A stretch of 64,000 nt of DNA, from contig NZ_LIWB01000006.1 of the NCBI RefSeq assembly GCF_001905725.1, positions 372,001-436,000 of the forward strand, read 5' to 3'. A program made the translations under genes and the position numbers. The notes below the pieces were generated by a model. That model was not told the origin of the DNA and did not search any database. It was given only the letters and a program-made list of their open reading frames with translations. Source of the stretch: Streptomyces sp. CB02400 (lineage in GTDB: Bacteria > Actinomycetota > Actinomycetes > Streptomycetales > Streptomycetaceae). Of the stretch, positions 7,898-14,930 are shown one piece after another (position 1 is the stretch's first letter; each line of letters starts with the position of its first letter).

Positions 7898-8535
7898 ACT
7901 GGCTCAACTCCGAGGCCTTCACCCTCTTCGACCAGCACATCAAATGGTCGGACATGATCGGCAACGTGGTCGGTCTGATCGCCCTCGCCCTCGGCTGGCG
8001 CCGCTCCATCTGGACCTGGCCCGCCCAGTTCGTCTCCGGCCTGATCCTCTTCACGGCCTTCGCCACCGCCCACCTCTCGGGCAGCGCCGGCAAGCAGATC
8101 GTCGTCATGCTGGTCGCCGCCTGGGGCTTCTGGCAGTGGAACCGCGGCCGGCAGCAGGCGCAGGACGGCTCCATCGCCGTGCGGTTCGCGACCAACCTCG
8201 AACGGATTCTCCTCGTGGGTGCCGCGGCCGTCGGCACCCTCGCCGTCGGCGGGCTGTTCACCCTCTACCCGTCACTGTCCTGGGACCCCTGGCCGGACGC
8301 CTACATCTTCGTCGGCACGATCGTCGCCATGTACGCGCAGGCGCGCGGCATGGTCGAGTTCTGGTTCGCCTGGCTGCTCGTCGACCTCGTCGGCGTCCCC
8401 CTGAACTTCGCCAACGGCTTCGCCTTCTCCGGATTCGTCTACGTCATCTACGGCGCACTGGTCCTGTGGGGCCTGCGCGACTGGTGGCTGCGCTCCCGCG
8501 ACGCGCGGCCCGCCCTGGAAGGAGCGCCGGCATGA
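7894..8535 (+). CDS. ribM: PnuC-like riboflavin transporter
   Basis: A 213-aa membrane protein of the PnuC family with six to seven hydrophobic segments (VGLIALALGWRRSIWTWPAQ, FVSGLILFTAFATAHL, YIFVGTIVAMYAQ, FVYVIYGALVLWGLRDW). PnuC proteins carry nicotinamide mononucleotide or riboside, but members embedded in actinomycete rib operons are the facilitators called RibM, which import riboflavin and analogues such as roseoflavin. The position between ribE and ribBA under an FMN riboswitch supports RibM. It starts with GTG overlapping the ribE stop and ends with ATGA overlapping ribBA, so the three genes are translated in a coupled way. Confidence 0.85.
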   Translation: MNWLNSEAFTLFDQHIKWSDMIGNVVGLIALALGWRRSIWTWPAQFVSGLILFTAFATAHLSGSAGKQIVVMLVAAWGFWQWNRGRQQAQDGSIAVRFATNLERILLVGAAAVGTLAVGGLFTLYPSLSWDPWPDAYIFVGTIVAMYAQARGMVEFWFAWLLVDLVGVPLNFANGFAFSGFVYVIYGALVLWGLRDWWLRSRDARPALEGAPA

Positions 8536-9821
8536 GTGCGGCACCCATTCTGTACAGCACCGACGGCATCGAGGACCTCACGCTCGACCCGGTCGAGCAG
8601 GCCGTCGCCGACATCGCGGCCGGCCGCCCGGTCGTGGTCGTCGACGACGAGAACCGCGAGAACGAGGGCGACCTCGTCATCGCCGCCGAGAAGGTCACCC
8701 CCGAGATCGTCGCCTTCATGATGAGCGAGTGCCGCGGCATGATCTGCGCCCCCATGGAGGGCGAGGAACTGGACAGGCTCGGCATCCCGCTGATGGTGGA
8801 GAACAACACCGAGTCCATGCGGACCGCGTTCACCGTCACCGTGGACGGCTCGGGCGCCCACGGCGTGACCACCGGCATCTCCGCCGCGGACCGCGCGACC
8901 ACGCTCCGGCTGCTGGCGAGCGGCACCGCGCAGGCCGACGACTTCGTCCGCCCCGGCCACATCTTCCCGCTGCGCGCCCGCCCCGGCGGCGTACTGGTGC
9001 GCGACGGCCACACCGAGGCCGCCGTCGACCTCGCCCGCCTCGCCGGCCTGCGCCCGGCCGGCGCCATCGTCGAGATCGCCGGCGAGGACGGCACCATGCT
9101 CCGGCTGCCCGAGCTGATCCCGTTCGCCCGCAAGCACGGCCTGACGATCATCTCCATCGAGGACCTGATCGCCTACCGCCGCTCCGCCGAACCCACCGTC
9201 CGCCGCGAGGCCGAGGTCCATCTGCCCACCTCCCACGGCACCTTCACCGCGTACGGCTACCGCTCCACCGTCGACGGCGTCGAACACGTCGCCCTCGTCC
9301 ACGGCGACATCGGCGACGGCGAGGACGTCCTCGTCCGCCTCCACTCCGAATGTCTCACCGGCGACGTCTTCGGCTCCCGGCGCTGCGACTGCGGCCCCCA
9401 GCTCGACGCCTCCCTGGACCGCATCCAGGCCGAGGGCCGCGGAGTCGTGGTCTACCTGCGCGGACACGAGGGACGCGGCATCGGCCTGATGTCCAAGCTG
9501 CGCGCCTACGAACTCCAGGAGCGCGGCCGGGACACCCTCGACGCCAACCTCGAACTCGGCCTGCCCGCCGACGCCCGCGACTACGGCGCCGGCGCGCAGA
9601 TCCTCGCCGACCTCGGCGTCCGCGACGTCCGCCTGATGACCAACAACCCCGACAAGTCCGACGCGCTCGCCCGCCACGGCATCAAGGTCACCGGACGCGA
9701 GCCGATGCCCGTCACCGCGAGCGAGCACAACCTCCGCTACCTGCGCACCAAGCGGGACCGGATGGGCCACGACCTGCCCTGGCTGGACACGCCGACCGTG
9801 CCCGCCTGCGGCAACCAGTAA
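8532..9821 (+). CDS. ribBA: bifunctional 3,4-dihydroxy-2-butanone-4-phosphate synthase / GTP cyclohydrolase II
   Basis: A 429-aa fusion supplying both precursors of riboflavin. The N-terminal DHBP synthase domain (about 1-215) converts ribulose-5-phosphate and shows VVVVDDENRENEGDLVIAAE and FVRPGHIFPLRA. The C-terminal GTP cyclohydrolase II domain (about 220-415) opens the GTP ring, with the zinc ligands in LHSECLTGDVFGSRRCDCG and the catalytic region VVYLRGHEGRGIGL. All metal-binding cysteines are present. The ATG at 8532 overlaps the ribM stop by four bases, and ribH follows 20 bases later. Confidence 0.95.
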   Translation: MSAAPILYSTDGIEDLTLDPVEQAVADIAAGRPVVVVDDENRENEGDLVIAAEKVTPEIVAFMMSECRGMICAPMEGEELDRLGIPLMVENNTESMRTAFTVTVDGSGAHGVTTGISAADRATTLRLLASGTAQADDFVRPGHIFPLRARPGGVLVRDGHTEAAVDLARLAGLRPAGAIVEIAGEDGTMLRLPELIPFARKHGLTIISIEDLIAYRRSAEPTVRREAEVHLPTSHGTFTAYGYRSTVDGVEHVALVHGDIGDGEDVLVRLHSECLTGDVFGSRRCDCGPQLDASLDRIQAEGRGVVVYLRGHEGRGIGLMSKLRAYELQERGRDTLDANLELGLPADARDYGAGAQILADLGVRDVRLMTNNPDKSDALARHGIKVTGREPMPVTASEHNLRYLRTKRDRMGHDLPWLDTPTVPACGNQ

Positions 9822-9841
9822 CGAGAAACACGAGGAGAGAC

Positions 9842-10327
9842 GTGAGCGGCAAGGGTGCACCGGAACTGTCCGTACGCGACGTGGGGGACCTGCGGGTCGC
9901 CGTCATCGCCGCGCAGTGGCACGAGAAGGTGATGGACGGACTGGTGGACGGCGCCCTGCGCGCCCTGCACGACCTCGGCATCGACGAGCCGACCCTGCTC
10001 CGGGTCCCCGGCAGCTGGGAACTCCCCGTCGTCGCCAAGGTCCTGGCCGGCCGGGGCTACGACGCGGTCGTCGCACTCGGCGTCGTCATCCGGGGCGGCA
10101 CGCCCCACTTCGACTACGTGTGCCAGGGCGTCACCCAGGGGCTGACCCAGGTCTCGGTCGACACCGGTGTCCCCGTCGGCTTCGGCCTGCTCACCTGTGA
10201 CGACGAGGAGCAGGCCCTGGACCGCGCCGGACTGCCCGGCTCCAGCGAGGACAAGGGGCACGAGGCGGTCACCGCGGCGGTGGCCACCGCGGCCTGCTTG
10301 CGTTCGGTATCCGAACCCTGGCGGTGA
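9842..10327 (+). CDS. ribH: 6,7-dimethyl-8-ribityllumazine synthase
   Basis: A 161-aa subunit of the lumazine synthase shell, which condenses 5-amino-6-ribitylaminouracil with dihydroxybutanone phosphate in the penultimate riboflavin step. Family features are AVIAAQWHEKVMDGLVDGAL near the N-terminus, RVPGSWELP, VVALGVVIRGGTPHFDYVC, and the C-terminal PVGFGLLTCDDEEQALDRAG with the following KGHEA. The start is GTG at 9842 after GAGGAGAGAC. Fourth gene of the rib operon; hisE follows after about 34 bp with its own ribosome-binding site. Confidence 0.95.
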   Translation: MSGKGAPELSVRDVGDLRVAVIAAQWHEKVMDGLVDGALRALHDLGIDEPTLLRVPGSWELPVVAKVLAGRGYDAVVALGVVIRGGTPHFDYVCQGVTQGLTQVSVDTGVPVGFGLLTCDDEEQALDRAGLPGSSEDKGHEAVTAAVATAACLRSVSEPWR

Positions 10328-10361
10328 GCAGTCCCCGTCACCGCGTAGGGTAAGGACCACC

Positions 10362-10634
10362 ATGTCCAAGAAGACGTTCGAGGAGCTGTTCACCGAGCTC
10401 CAGCAGAAGGCCGCCCACGGCGACCCCGCCACCTCCCGCACCGCCGAGCTGGTCGACAAGGGCGTCCATGCCATCGGCAAGAAGGTCGTCGAGGAGGCCG
10501 CCGAGGTCTGGATGGCCGCCGAGTACGAGGGCAAGGAGGCGGCCGCCGAGGAGATCTCGCAGCTGCTGTACCACGTCCAGGTGATGATGGTCGCCCGCGG
10601 CATCTCCCTCGACGACGTCTACGCCCACCTGTAA
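10362..10634 (+). CDS. hisE: phosphoribosyl-ATP pyrophosphatase
   Basis: A 90-aa all-alpha MazG-like NTP pyrophosphohydrolase catalysing the second step of histidine synthesis (PR-ATP to PR-AMP). It shows KKVVEEAAEVWMAAEYEGKE and AAAEEISQLLYHVQVMMVAR, containing the ExxE...ExxD-like metal-binding helices. The ATG at 10362 follows TAAGGACCACC. It precedes hisG by 47 bp, the normal actinomycete hisE-hisG pairing, and is probably co-transcribed from the rib promoter as well as any local promoter. Confidence 0.95.
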   Translation: MSKKTFEELFTELQQKAAHGDPATSRTAELVDKGVHAIGKKVVEEAAEVWMAAEYEGKEAAAEEISQLLYHVQVMMVARGISLDDVYAHL

Positions 10635-10681
10635 ACCCTCACGTCCACGACACACCCCCTCACACGAAGGAAGCCGACCTC

Positions 10682-11566
10682 ATGCTGCGCATCGCCGTCC
10701 CCAACAAGGGTTCCCTGTCAGGCCCCGCGGGGGAGATGCTGCATGAGGCCGGCTACCGGCAGCGCCGCGAGTCCAAGGAGCTGCGGATCGTCGACCCGGC
10801 GAACGAGGTCGAGTTCTTCTACCTCCGCCCGCGCGACATCGCCATCTACGTCGCCTCCGGACAGCTCGACATCGGCATCACCGGCCGCGACCTGCTGATC
10901 GACTCCGGCGCCGACGCCGAGGAGATCCTCCCCCTCGGCTTCGCCCGCTCCACCTTCCACTACGCCACCAAGCCGGGCACCATCGGCGGCCTGGCGGACC
11001 TGAAGGGCAAGACGATCGCCACCTCCTACGAGGGCATCGTCGCGGGGCACCTCGCCGACAACGGCATCGACGCCTCCGTCGTCCACCTCGACGGCGCCGT
11101 CGAGACCGCCATCCAGCTCGGTGTCGCCCAGGTCATCGCGGACGTCGTCGAGACGGGCACCTCGCTGCGCAACGCCGGCCTGGAGGTCGCCGGCGAACCG
11201 ATCATGAAGTCCGAGGCCGTCGTCATCCTCCCCCGGGCTCGAACACACTCGCCCGGGGGGACCCCCACCACCGGCGCGGACGGCGAGGAGCCCAAGGTGC
11301 AGCAGTTCCTGCGCCGCCTCCAGGGCGTCCTGGTCGCCCGGACGTACGTGATGATGGACTACGACTGCCGCGTCGAACAGCTCGAGAAGGCCGTCGCCCT
11401 CACCCCGGGCCTGGAGTCCCCCACCGTGTCCCCGCTGCACAACGAGGGCTGGGTCGCCGTCCGCGCGATGGTCCCGTCCAAGGACGCCCAGCGGATCATG
11501 GACGACCTGTACGACATCGGCGCCCGCGCCATCCTCACCACGGCCATCCACGCCTGCCGCCTCTGA
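10682..11566 (+). CDS. hisG: ATP phosphoribosyltransferase (long form)
   Basis: A 294-aa HisG, the feedback-inhibited first enzyme of histidine synthesis. The catalytic periplasmic-binding-like domain includes LDIGITGRDLLIDSGADAEE and the PRPP loop around VETGTSLRNAGLEVAGEPIM. The C-terminal ACT-like regulatory domain (about 215-294) contains TYVMMDYDCRVEQLEKAVAL and SPLHNEGWVAVRAMVPSK, identifying the long, HisZ-independent type. The segment VILPRARTHSPGGTPTTGAD at the junction before the regulatory domain is unusual and makes the protein about 12 residues longer than I recall for Streptomyces (about 282 aa). It is encoded by a palindromic repeat (see 11228-11266). The ATG at 10682 follows GAAGGAAGCCGACCTC. 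Confidence 0.95.
   Translation: MLRIAVPNKGSLSGPAGEMLHEAGYRQRRESKELRIVDPANEVEFFYLRPRDIAIYVASGQLDIGITGRDLLIDSGADAEEILPLGFARSTFHYATKPGTIGGLADLKGKTIATSYEGIVAGHLADNGIDASVVHLDGAVETAIQLGVAQVIADVVETGTSLRNAGLEVAGEPIMKSEAVVILPRARTHSPGGTPTTGADGEEPKVQQFLRRLQGVLVARTYVMMDYDCRVEQLEKAVALTPGLESPTVSPLHNEGWVAVRAMVPSKDAQRIMDDLYDIGARAILTTAIHACRL
11228..11266. repeat. palindromic repeat inserted in frame in hisG
   Basis: CCCCCGGGC (11230-11238), a 12-base loop TCGAACACACTC, and GCCCGGGGG (11251-11259) form a perfect 9-bp stem, followed by GACCCCCACC. The loop-and-arm layout matches a short palindromic repeat common between genes in Streptomyces (recognised from memory). It adds about a dozen codons to hisG without breaking the frame. 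Confidence 0.6.
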
Positions 11567-11585
11567 CCGGGCCCGGAGCACCACC

Positions 11586-12056
11586 ATGTCCGACACGACC
11601 GCGGGCCGGCTGCCCGACCTGCCCGTCACCTTCCGACCGGGCCGCACCCGCGCGGTGCTGCTCACGGCCGGCGCCGCGCTCTTCGTGGTCATCACCCTGA
11701 TCGCGCTGCTGCTGGACCAGCTCAGCCCGGGGGAGCGGATCAGCTTCGTGTTCACCGCCGCGCTGCTGGCCGGCGTGCTGTTCCTGCTGGCCCGGCCGAA
11801 GGTCGTCGCCGACGAGACGGGCGTCACCGTCGTCAACATCGTGAGCCGGCGCCGCCTGGAATGGGCGGAGATCCTTCAGGTGAACCTCCGTCCCGGTGAT
11901 CCCTGGGTCTTCCTCGACCTCAGCGACGGCACCAGCCTGCCCGCGCTCGGCATCCAGCCGGGCATCGCCAGACAGCGGGCCGTCGCCGACGCGCGGGCCC
12001 TGCGGGCGCTCACCGAAGTCCGCTCCACGGCCGGGCCCGAGGCACCCCGGAGCTGA
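11586..12056 (+). CDS. PH-domain membrane protein
   Basis: A 156-aa protein with two adjacent membrane helices at about residues 25-45 and 54-71 (VLLTAGAALFVVITLIALLL; ISFVFTAALLAGVLFLLA). A small bacterial PH-like beta domain follows (VVADETGVTVVNIVSRRRLE, WAEILQVNLRPGDPWVFLDL). The pattern TGVTV..N...RRRLEWAEI matches the actinomycete PH domain (bPH) proteins that sit after hisG. It starts 20 bp after hisG with CGGAGCACC upstream, so it is probably the last gene of the rib-his run. Function unknown; a membrane-anchored structural or sensing role is only a guess. Confidence 0.8.
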   Translation: MSDTTAGRLPDLPVTFRPGRTRAVLLTAGAALFVVITLIALLLDQLSPGERISFVFTAALLAGVLFLLARPKVVADETGVTVVNIVSRRRLEWAEILQVNLRPGDPWVFLDLSDGTSLPALGIQPGIARQRAVADARALRALTEVRSTAGPEAPRS

Positions 12057-12152
12057 CCCGGGGCCGCCCCTCGGGGACGGTCCGGGGCCCGGCTCCGGGA
12101 AGCGTCGGGGACGTCCACCTGCCGCAGTCGCCCATGTCTTGATTAATCTGGT

Positions 12153-12183
12153 GGGCGGAGGCGCGACGACCGCGCCTCCGCCC
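12153..12183 (+). other. strong hairpin in the 281-bp gap before the CNNM genes
   Basis: GGGCGGAGGCGCG (12153-12165), loop ACGAC, CGCGCCTCCGCCC (12171-12183) is a perfect 13-bp stem. It lies about 100 bp after the PH gene stop and about 155 bp before the next start. No U-tract follows. It may be a terminator for the his run, or part of a structured leader of the downstream ion-transport-like genes; a second small stem GGACG-GAT-CGTCC follows at about 12242-12254. I could not fit it to the M-box or other known riboswitch patterns. Confidence 0.5.
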
Positions 12184-12337
12184 CTGCCGCCCCGCCCGGT
12201 GCACAGGGGCTCCAGCTATCCGAGGAGTGACCCTCTCCGGCGATGGACGGATCGTCCTGTAGTACCTGCGCCGCCCCCTGCCGACATAGCGCCGACCGGT
12301 TCCACGAGGTCCGCGCGCATGCGGAGGCGGCGGCATC

Positions 12338-13669
12338 ATGACCACCTCCTTGCTGCTTCTCGCAGCCGCTTTCCTGCTGATCCTGGCCAACGGATTCTTC
12401 GTGGCCGCCGAGTTCGGCCTGGTCACCGTCGAGCGACCGGACGCCGAGGAGGCCGCCGCGGGCGGCGACCGGCGTGCCCGCCGGGTCGTCGAGTCGCTCA
12501 GGGAACTCTCCTTCCAGCTCTCCGGCACCCAGCTCGGCATCACCATCACCTCCCTCGTCGTCGGCATGCTGGCGCAGCCGGCGCTCGCCGGACTGCTGCA
12601 CGGCCCCTTCACCGGCATCGGCATACCCGAGGGCGCGGTCTCCGGTGTCTCCGTCGTCGTCGGCATGCTGCTGGCCTCCGCGGTGCAGATGGTGATCGGC
12701 GAACTCGTGCCGAAGAACTGGGCCGTGTCCCGCCCCCTGCAGGTCGCCCGCTTCGTGGCCGGCCCGCAGCACGCGTTCGCCCGGCTCTTCCGCCCGGTCA
12801 TCGCCGGGCTGAACGCCGTGGCCAACCGCCTGGTGCGGGCCCTGGGCATCGAGCCCACCGAGGAACTGGCCTCCGCCCGCACCCCCGGCGAACTCGTCTC
12901 CCTGGCCAGGCACTCCGCCCGGGCCGGCGCCCTGGAACAGGACACGGCGGACCTCTTCGTCCGCACCCTGTCCCTCGGCGAACTGACCGCACAGCACGTC
13001 ATGACACCGCGCGTGAAGGTCAGCGCCCTGCAGTCCTCGGCGACCGCCGAGGACGTGGTCAACCTGACCCGGGCCACCGGCCTGTCCCGCTTCCCCGTCT
13101 ACCGGGAGCGGATCGACGAGATCGTCGGCATGGTGCACCTCAAGGACGCCCTCGCGGTGTCCGTGCACGACCGGCTGCGCACCCCCGTGGGCCGCATCGC
13201 CCGACCGGCGCTGCTGATCCCCGAGACCCTGCCCGTACGGCCGCTGCTCACGCGGCTGCGCAGCGAGCAGCCCATCGCGGTCGTCGTCGACGAGTACGGC
13301 GGCACGGCCGGCGTCGTCACGCTGGAGGACATCGTCGAGGAGATCGTCGGCGAGGTGCGCGACGAACACGACGGACAGGACGTCCCCGAACTCGCCCCCG
13401 CCCCGCCCGAGGACGGCAACCCCGCCTGGGACGTCGACGGCGGCGTCCGGGTCGACATCCTGCGGCGCATAGGCCTGGAGGTGCCCGAGGGCCCGTACGA
13501 GACGGTGGCCGGCCTGGTCGCCGATCTGCTCGGCCGGATCCCGGCCGTCGGCGACCGCGCGGAACTGCCCGGCTGGCGGCTGTCGGTACGCAGGGTCGGC
13601 CACTACCGCGCCGAACGCGTCCGCCTGGTCAGAACGGCCCCGCTGCCGCTGGTGGAGGTGGCCGGATGA
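12338..13669 (+). CDS. CNNM/CorC-type membrane protein with CBS pair
   Basis: A 443-aa protein of the hemolysin-like CNNM family, linked to Mg2+/divalent cation export. The DUF21 membrane domain (about 1-190) has LLLAAAFLLILANGFFVAAE and MVIGELVPKNWAVSRPLQVA. A CBS pair follows (about 210-330; HVMTPRVKVSALQSSATAED, VDEYGGTAGVVTLEDIVEEI), then a C-terminal CorC/HlyC domain (about 360-440; VDGGVRVDILRRIGLEVPEG). The ATG at 12338 follows GGAGGCGGCGGCATC. It overlaps the next gene by ATGA, and together they form a two-subunit CNNM operon, a conserved actinomycete arrangement. Ligands of the CBS domains (adenosyl compounds, Mg-ATP) are inferred from the family. Confidence 0.9.
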   Translation: MTTSLLLLAAAFLLILANGFFVAAEFGLVTVERPDAEEAAAGGDRRARRVVESLRELSFQLSGTQLGITITSLVVGMLAQPALAGLLHGPFTGIGIPEGAVSGVSVVVGMLLASAVQMVIGELVPKNWAVSRPLQVARFVAGPQHAFARLFRPVIAGLNAVANRLVRALGIEPTEELASARTPGELVSLARHSARAGALEQDTADLFVRTLSLGELTAQHVMTPRVKVSALQSSATAEDVVNLTRATGLSRFPVYRERIDEIVGMVHLKDALAVSVHDRLRTPVGRIARPALLIPETLPVRPLLTRLRSEQPIAVVVDEYGGTAGVVTLEDIVEEIVGEVRDEHDGQDVPELAPAPPEDGNPAWDVDGGVRVDILRRIGLEVPEGPYETVAGLVADLLGRIPAVGDRAELPGWRLSVRRVGHYRAERVRLVRTAPLPLVEVAG

Positions 13670-14742
13670 GCGTGCTGCAACTCCTCTTCGCCGCGCTGCT
13701 CGTGCTCGCCAACGGATTCTTCGTCGGCGCCGAGTTCGCGCTGGTCTCGGTCCGCCGCAGCCAGATCGAACCGCTCGGCACGGCCCGCGCCCGCCAGGTG
13801 CTGTACGGCCTGGAACACCTGCCGCAGATGATGGCGGCGGCCCAGTTCGGCATCACCGTCTGCTCGCTGACCCTGGGCGCGGTCGCCGAACCGACGGTCG
13901 CCCGTCTGCTGGAGCCGGTCTTCGAGTGGATGCACCTGCCGCACGGCATGATCCACCCGCTCGGCTATGTCATCGCGCTCGCCGCGGTGGTCTTCTTCCA
14001 CCTCGTCATCGGCGAGATGGTCCCGAAGAACCTGGCGATGGCGGCCCCCGAGAAGGCCGCGCTGTGGCTGAGCCCCGGCCTGGTCTGGTTCGCCCGGCTG
14101 TGCAAGCCGGTCACGATCGCGCTCGGCGCCTGCGCCCAGGCCGTCCTGCGGCTCTTCCGCGTCGAGCCGAAGGACGAGGTCGAGGCCGTCTTCACCAGCG
14201 AACAGCTCAACCGGCTGGTGGAGGACTCCGGCCAGGCGGGTCTCCTCGACCCCGAGGAGGCCGAGCGCCTGGAGGACGCGCTGGAACTGGGCTCCCGCCC
14301 GGTGACGGACGTCCTGCTGGACCGCGAGTCGCTGGTGACGGTCACGCCCGCGGTCACCCCGGGACAGATCGTGGAACTCACCGCCCGCACCGGGTACTCG
14401 CGCTTCCCGGTGGCCGCGGACGGCGGCGCCTTCATAGGCTATCTGCACGTCAAGGACGTACTGGACCTGGAGGACTCCGACCGCGCCGTCCCGCAGCACC
14501 TGTGGCGCCCGATGACGACCCTCCGCCCCGAGCTCCCCCTGGACGACGCCCTCACGGTGATGCGCCGCGCAGCGACCCACCTGGCCCAGGTCTCCGACCC
14601 CTCCGGCAAGGTCCTGGGCCTGGTGGCCCTGGAAGACGTCCTGGAACTCCTGGTGGGCGAGGTCCGCGACCCGGCCCACCGAGAGGTGACGGTCACCCCC
14701 CAGAGAGCAAGCGGAACCCCGGAGGAGGCCCTGGCGACGTAA
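13666..14742 (+). CDS. second CNNM-type membrane protein with CBS pair, short form
   Basis: A 358-aa paralogue of the preceding protein. The DUF21 domain (VLQLLFAALLVLANGFFVGA; FHLVIGEMVPKNLAMAAPEK) is followed by a CBS pair (DVLLDRESLVTVTPAVTPGQ; GKVLGLVALEDVLELLVGEV). It stops shortly after the second CBS domain, so it lacks the C-terminal CorC/HlyC domain of its partner. The start overlaps the upstream stop (ATGA), implying coupled translation and perhaps a hetero-oligomer in which only one subunit carries the CorC domain. Downstream is a dispersed repeat between this gene and the convergent AAA gene. Confidence 0.88.
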   Translation: MSVLQLLFAALLVLANGFFVGAEFALVSVRRSQIEPLGTARARQVLYGLEHLPQMMAAAQFGITVCSLTLGAVAEPTVARLLEPVFEWMHLPHGMIHPLGYVIALAAVVFFHLVIGEMVPKNLAMAAPEKAALWLSPGLVWFARLCKPVTIALGACAQAVLRLFRVEPKDEVEAVFTSEQLNRLVEDSGQAGLLDPEEAERLEDALELGSRPVTDVLLDRESLVTVTPAVTPGQIVELTARTGYSRFPVAADGGAFIGYLHVKDVLDLEDSDRAVPQHLWRPMTTLRPELPLDDALTVMRRAATHLAQVSDPSGKVLGLVALEDVLELLVGEVRDPAHREVTVTPQRASGTPEEALAT

Positions 14743-14791
14743 CTGCGGGCAGCGCTGCCGCCTCGACCGCGGGGCAGCGATGCCGCCCCCC

Positions 14792-14873
14792 AACTGCGGG
14801 CAATCGTGCCTCCCCCAGTGCCTTAAGGGTCTGGGAGGTGCCCCCAGGGCGGCACGGGTGGGCGCAGCGGCAC
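14792..14873. repeat. 82-bp dispersed repeat, copy 1
   Basis: Starts AACTGCGGGCAATCGTGCC and ends GGGTGGGCGCAGCGGCAC. The same 82 bp recur at 32569-32650 with 5 substitutions and no gaps. It contains the near-palindrome CCCCCAG...CTGGGAGGTGCCCCCAG. It lies between the 3' ends of two convergent genes, as does the other copy. Similar to family-wide Streptomyces intergenic repeats recalled from memory. Confidence 0.8.
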
Positions 14874-14930
14874 CCCCTCCAGCGGGGCGAGCGGACACCA
14901 CCACCCGGCGCCGTCCCACCCACCGGGGCC

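Noticed and set aside
12153..12330. M-box or other Mg2+ riboswitch before the CNNM genes
   Set aside because: The conserved M-box blocks (such as the GAGGCTCC and CGTCGAGAGACG-type segments) could not be found; only hairpins are certain.
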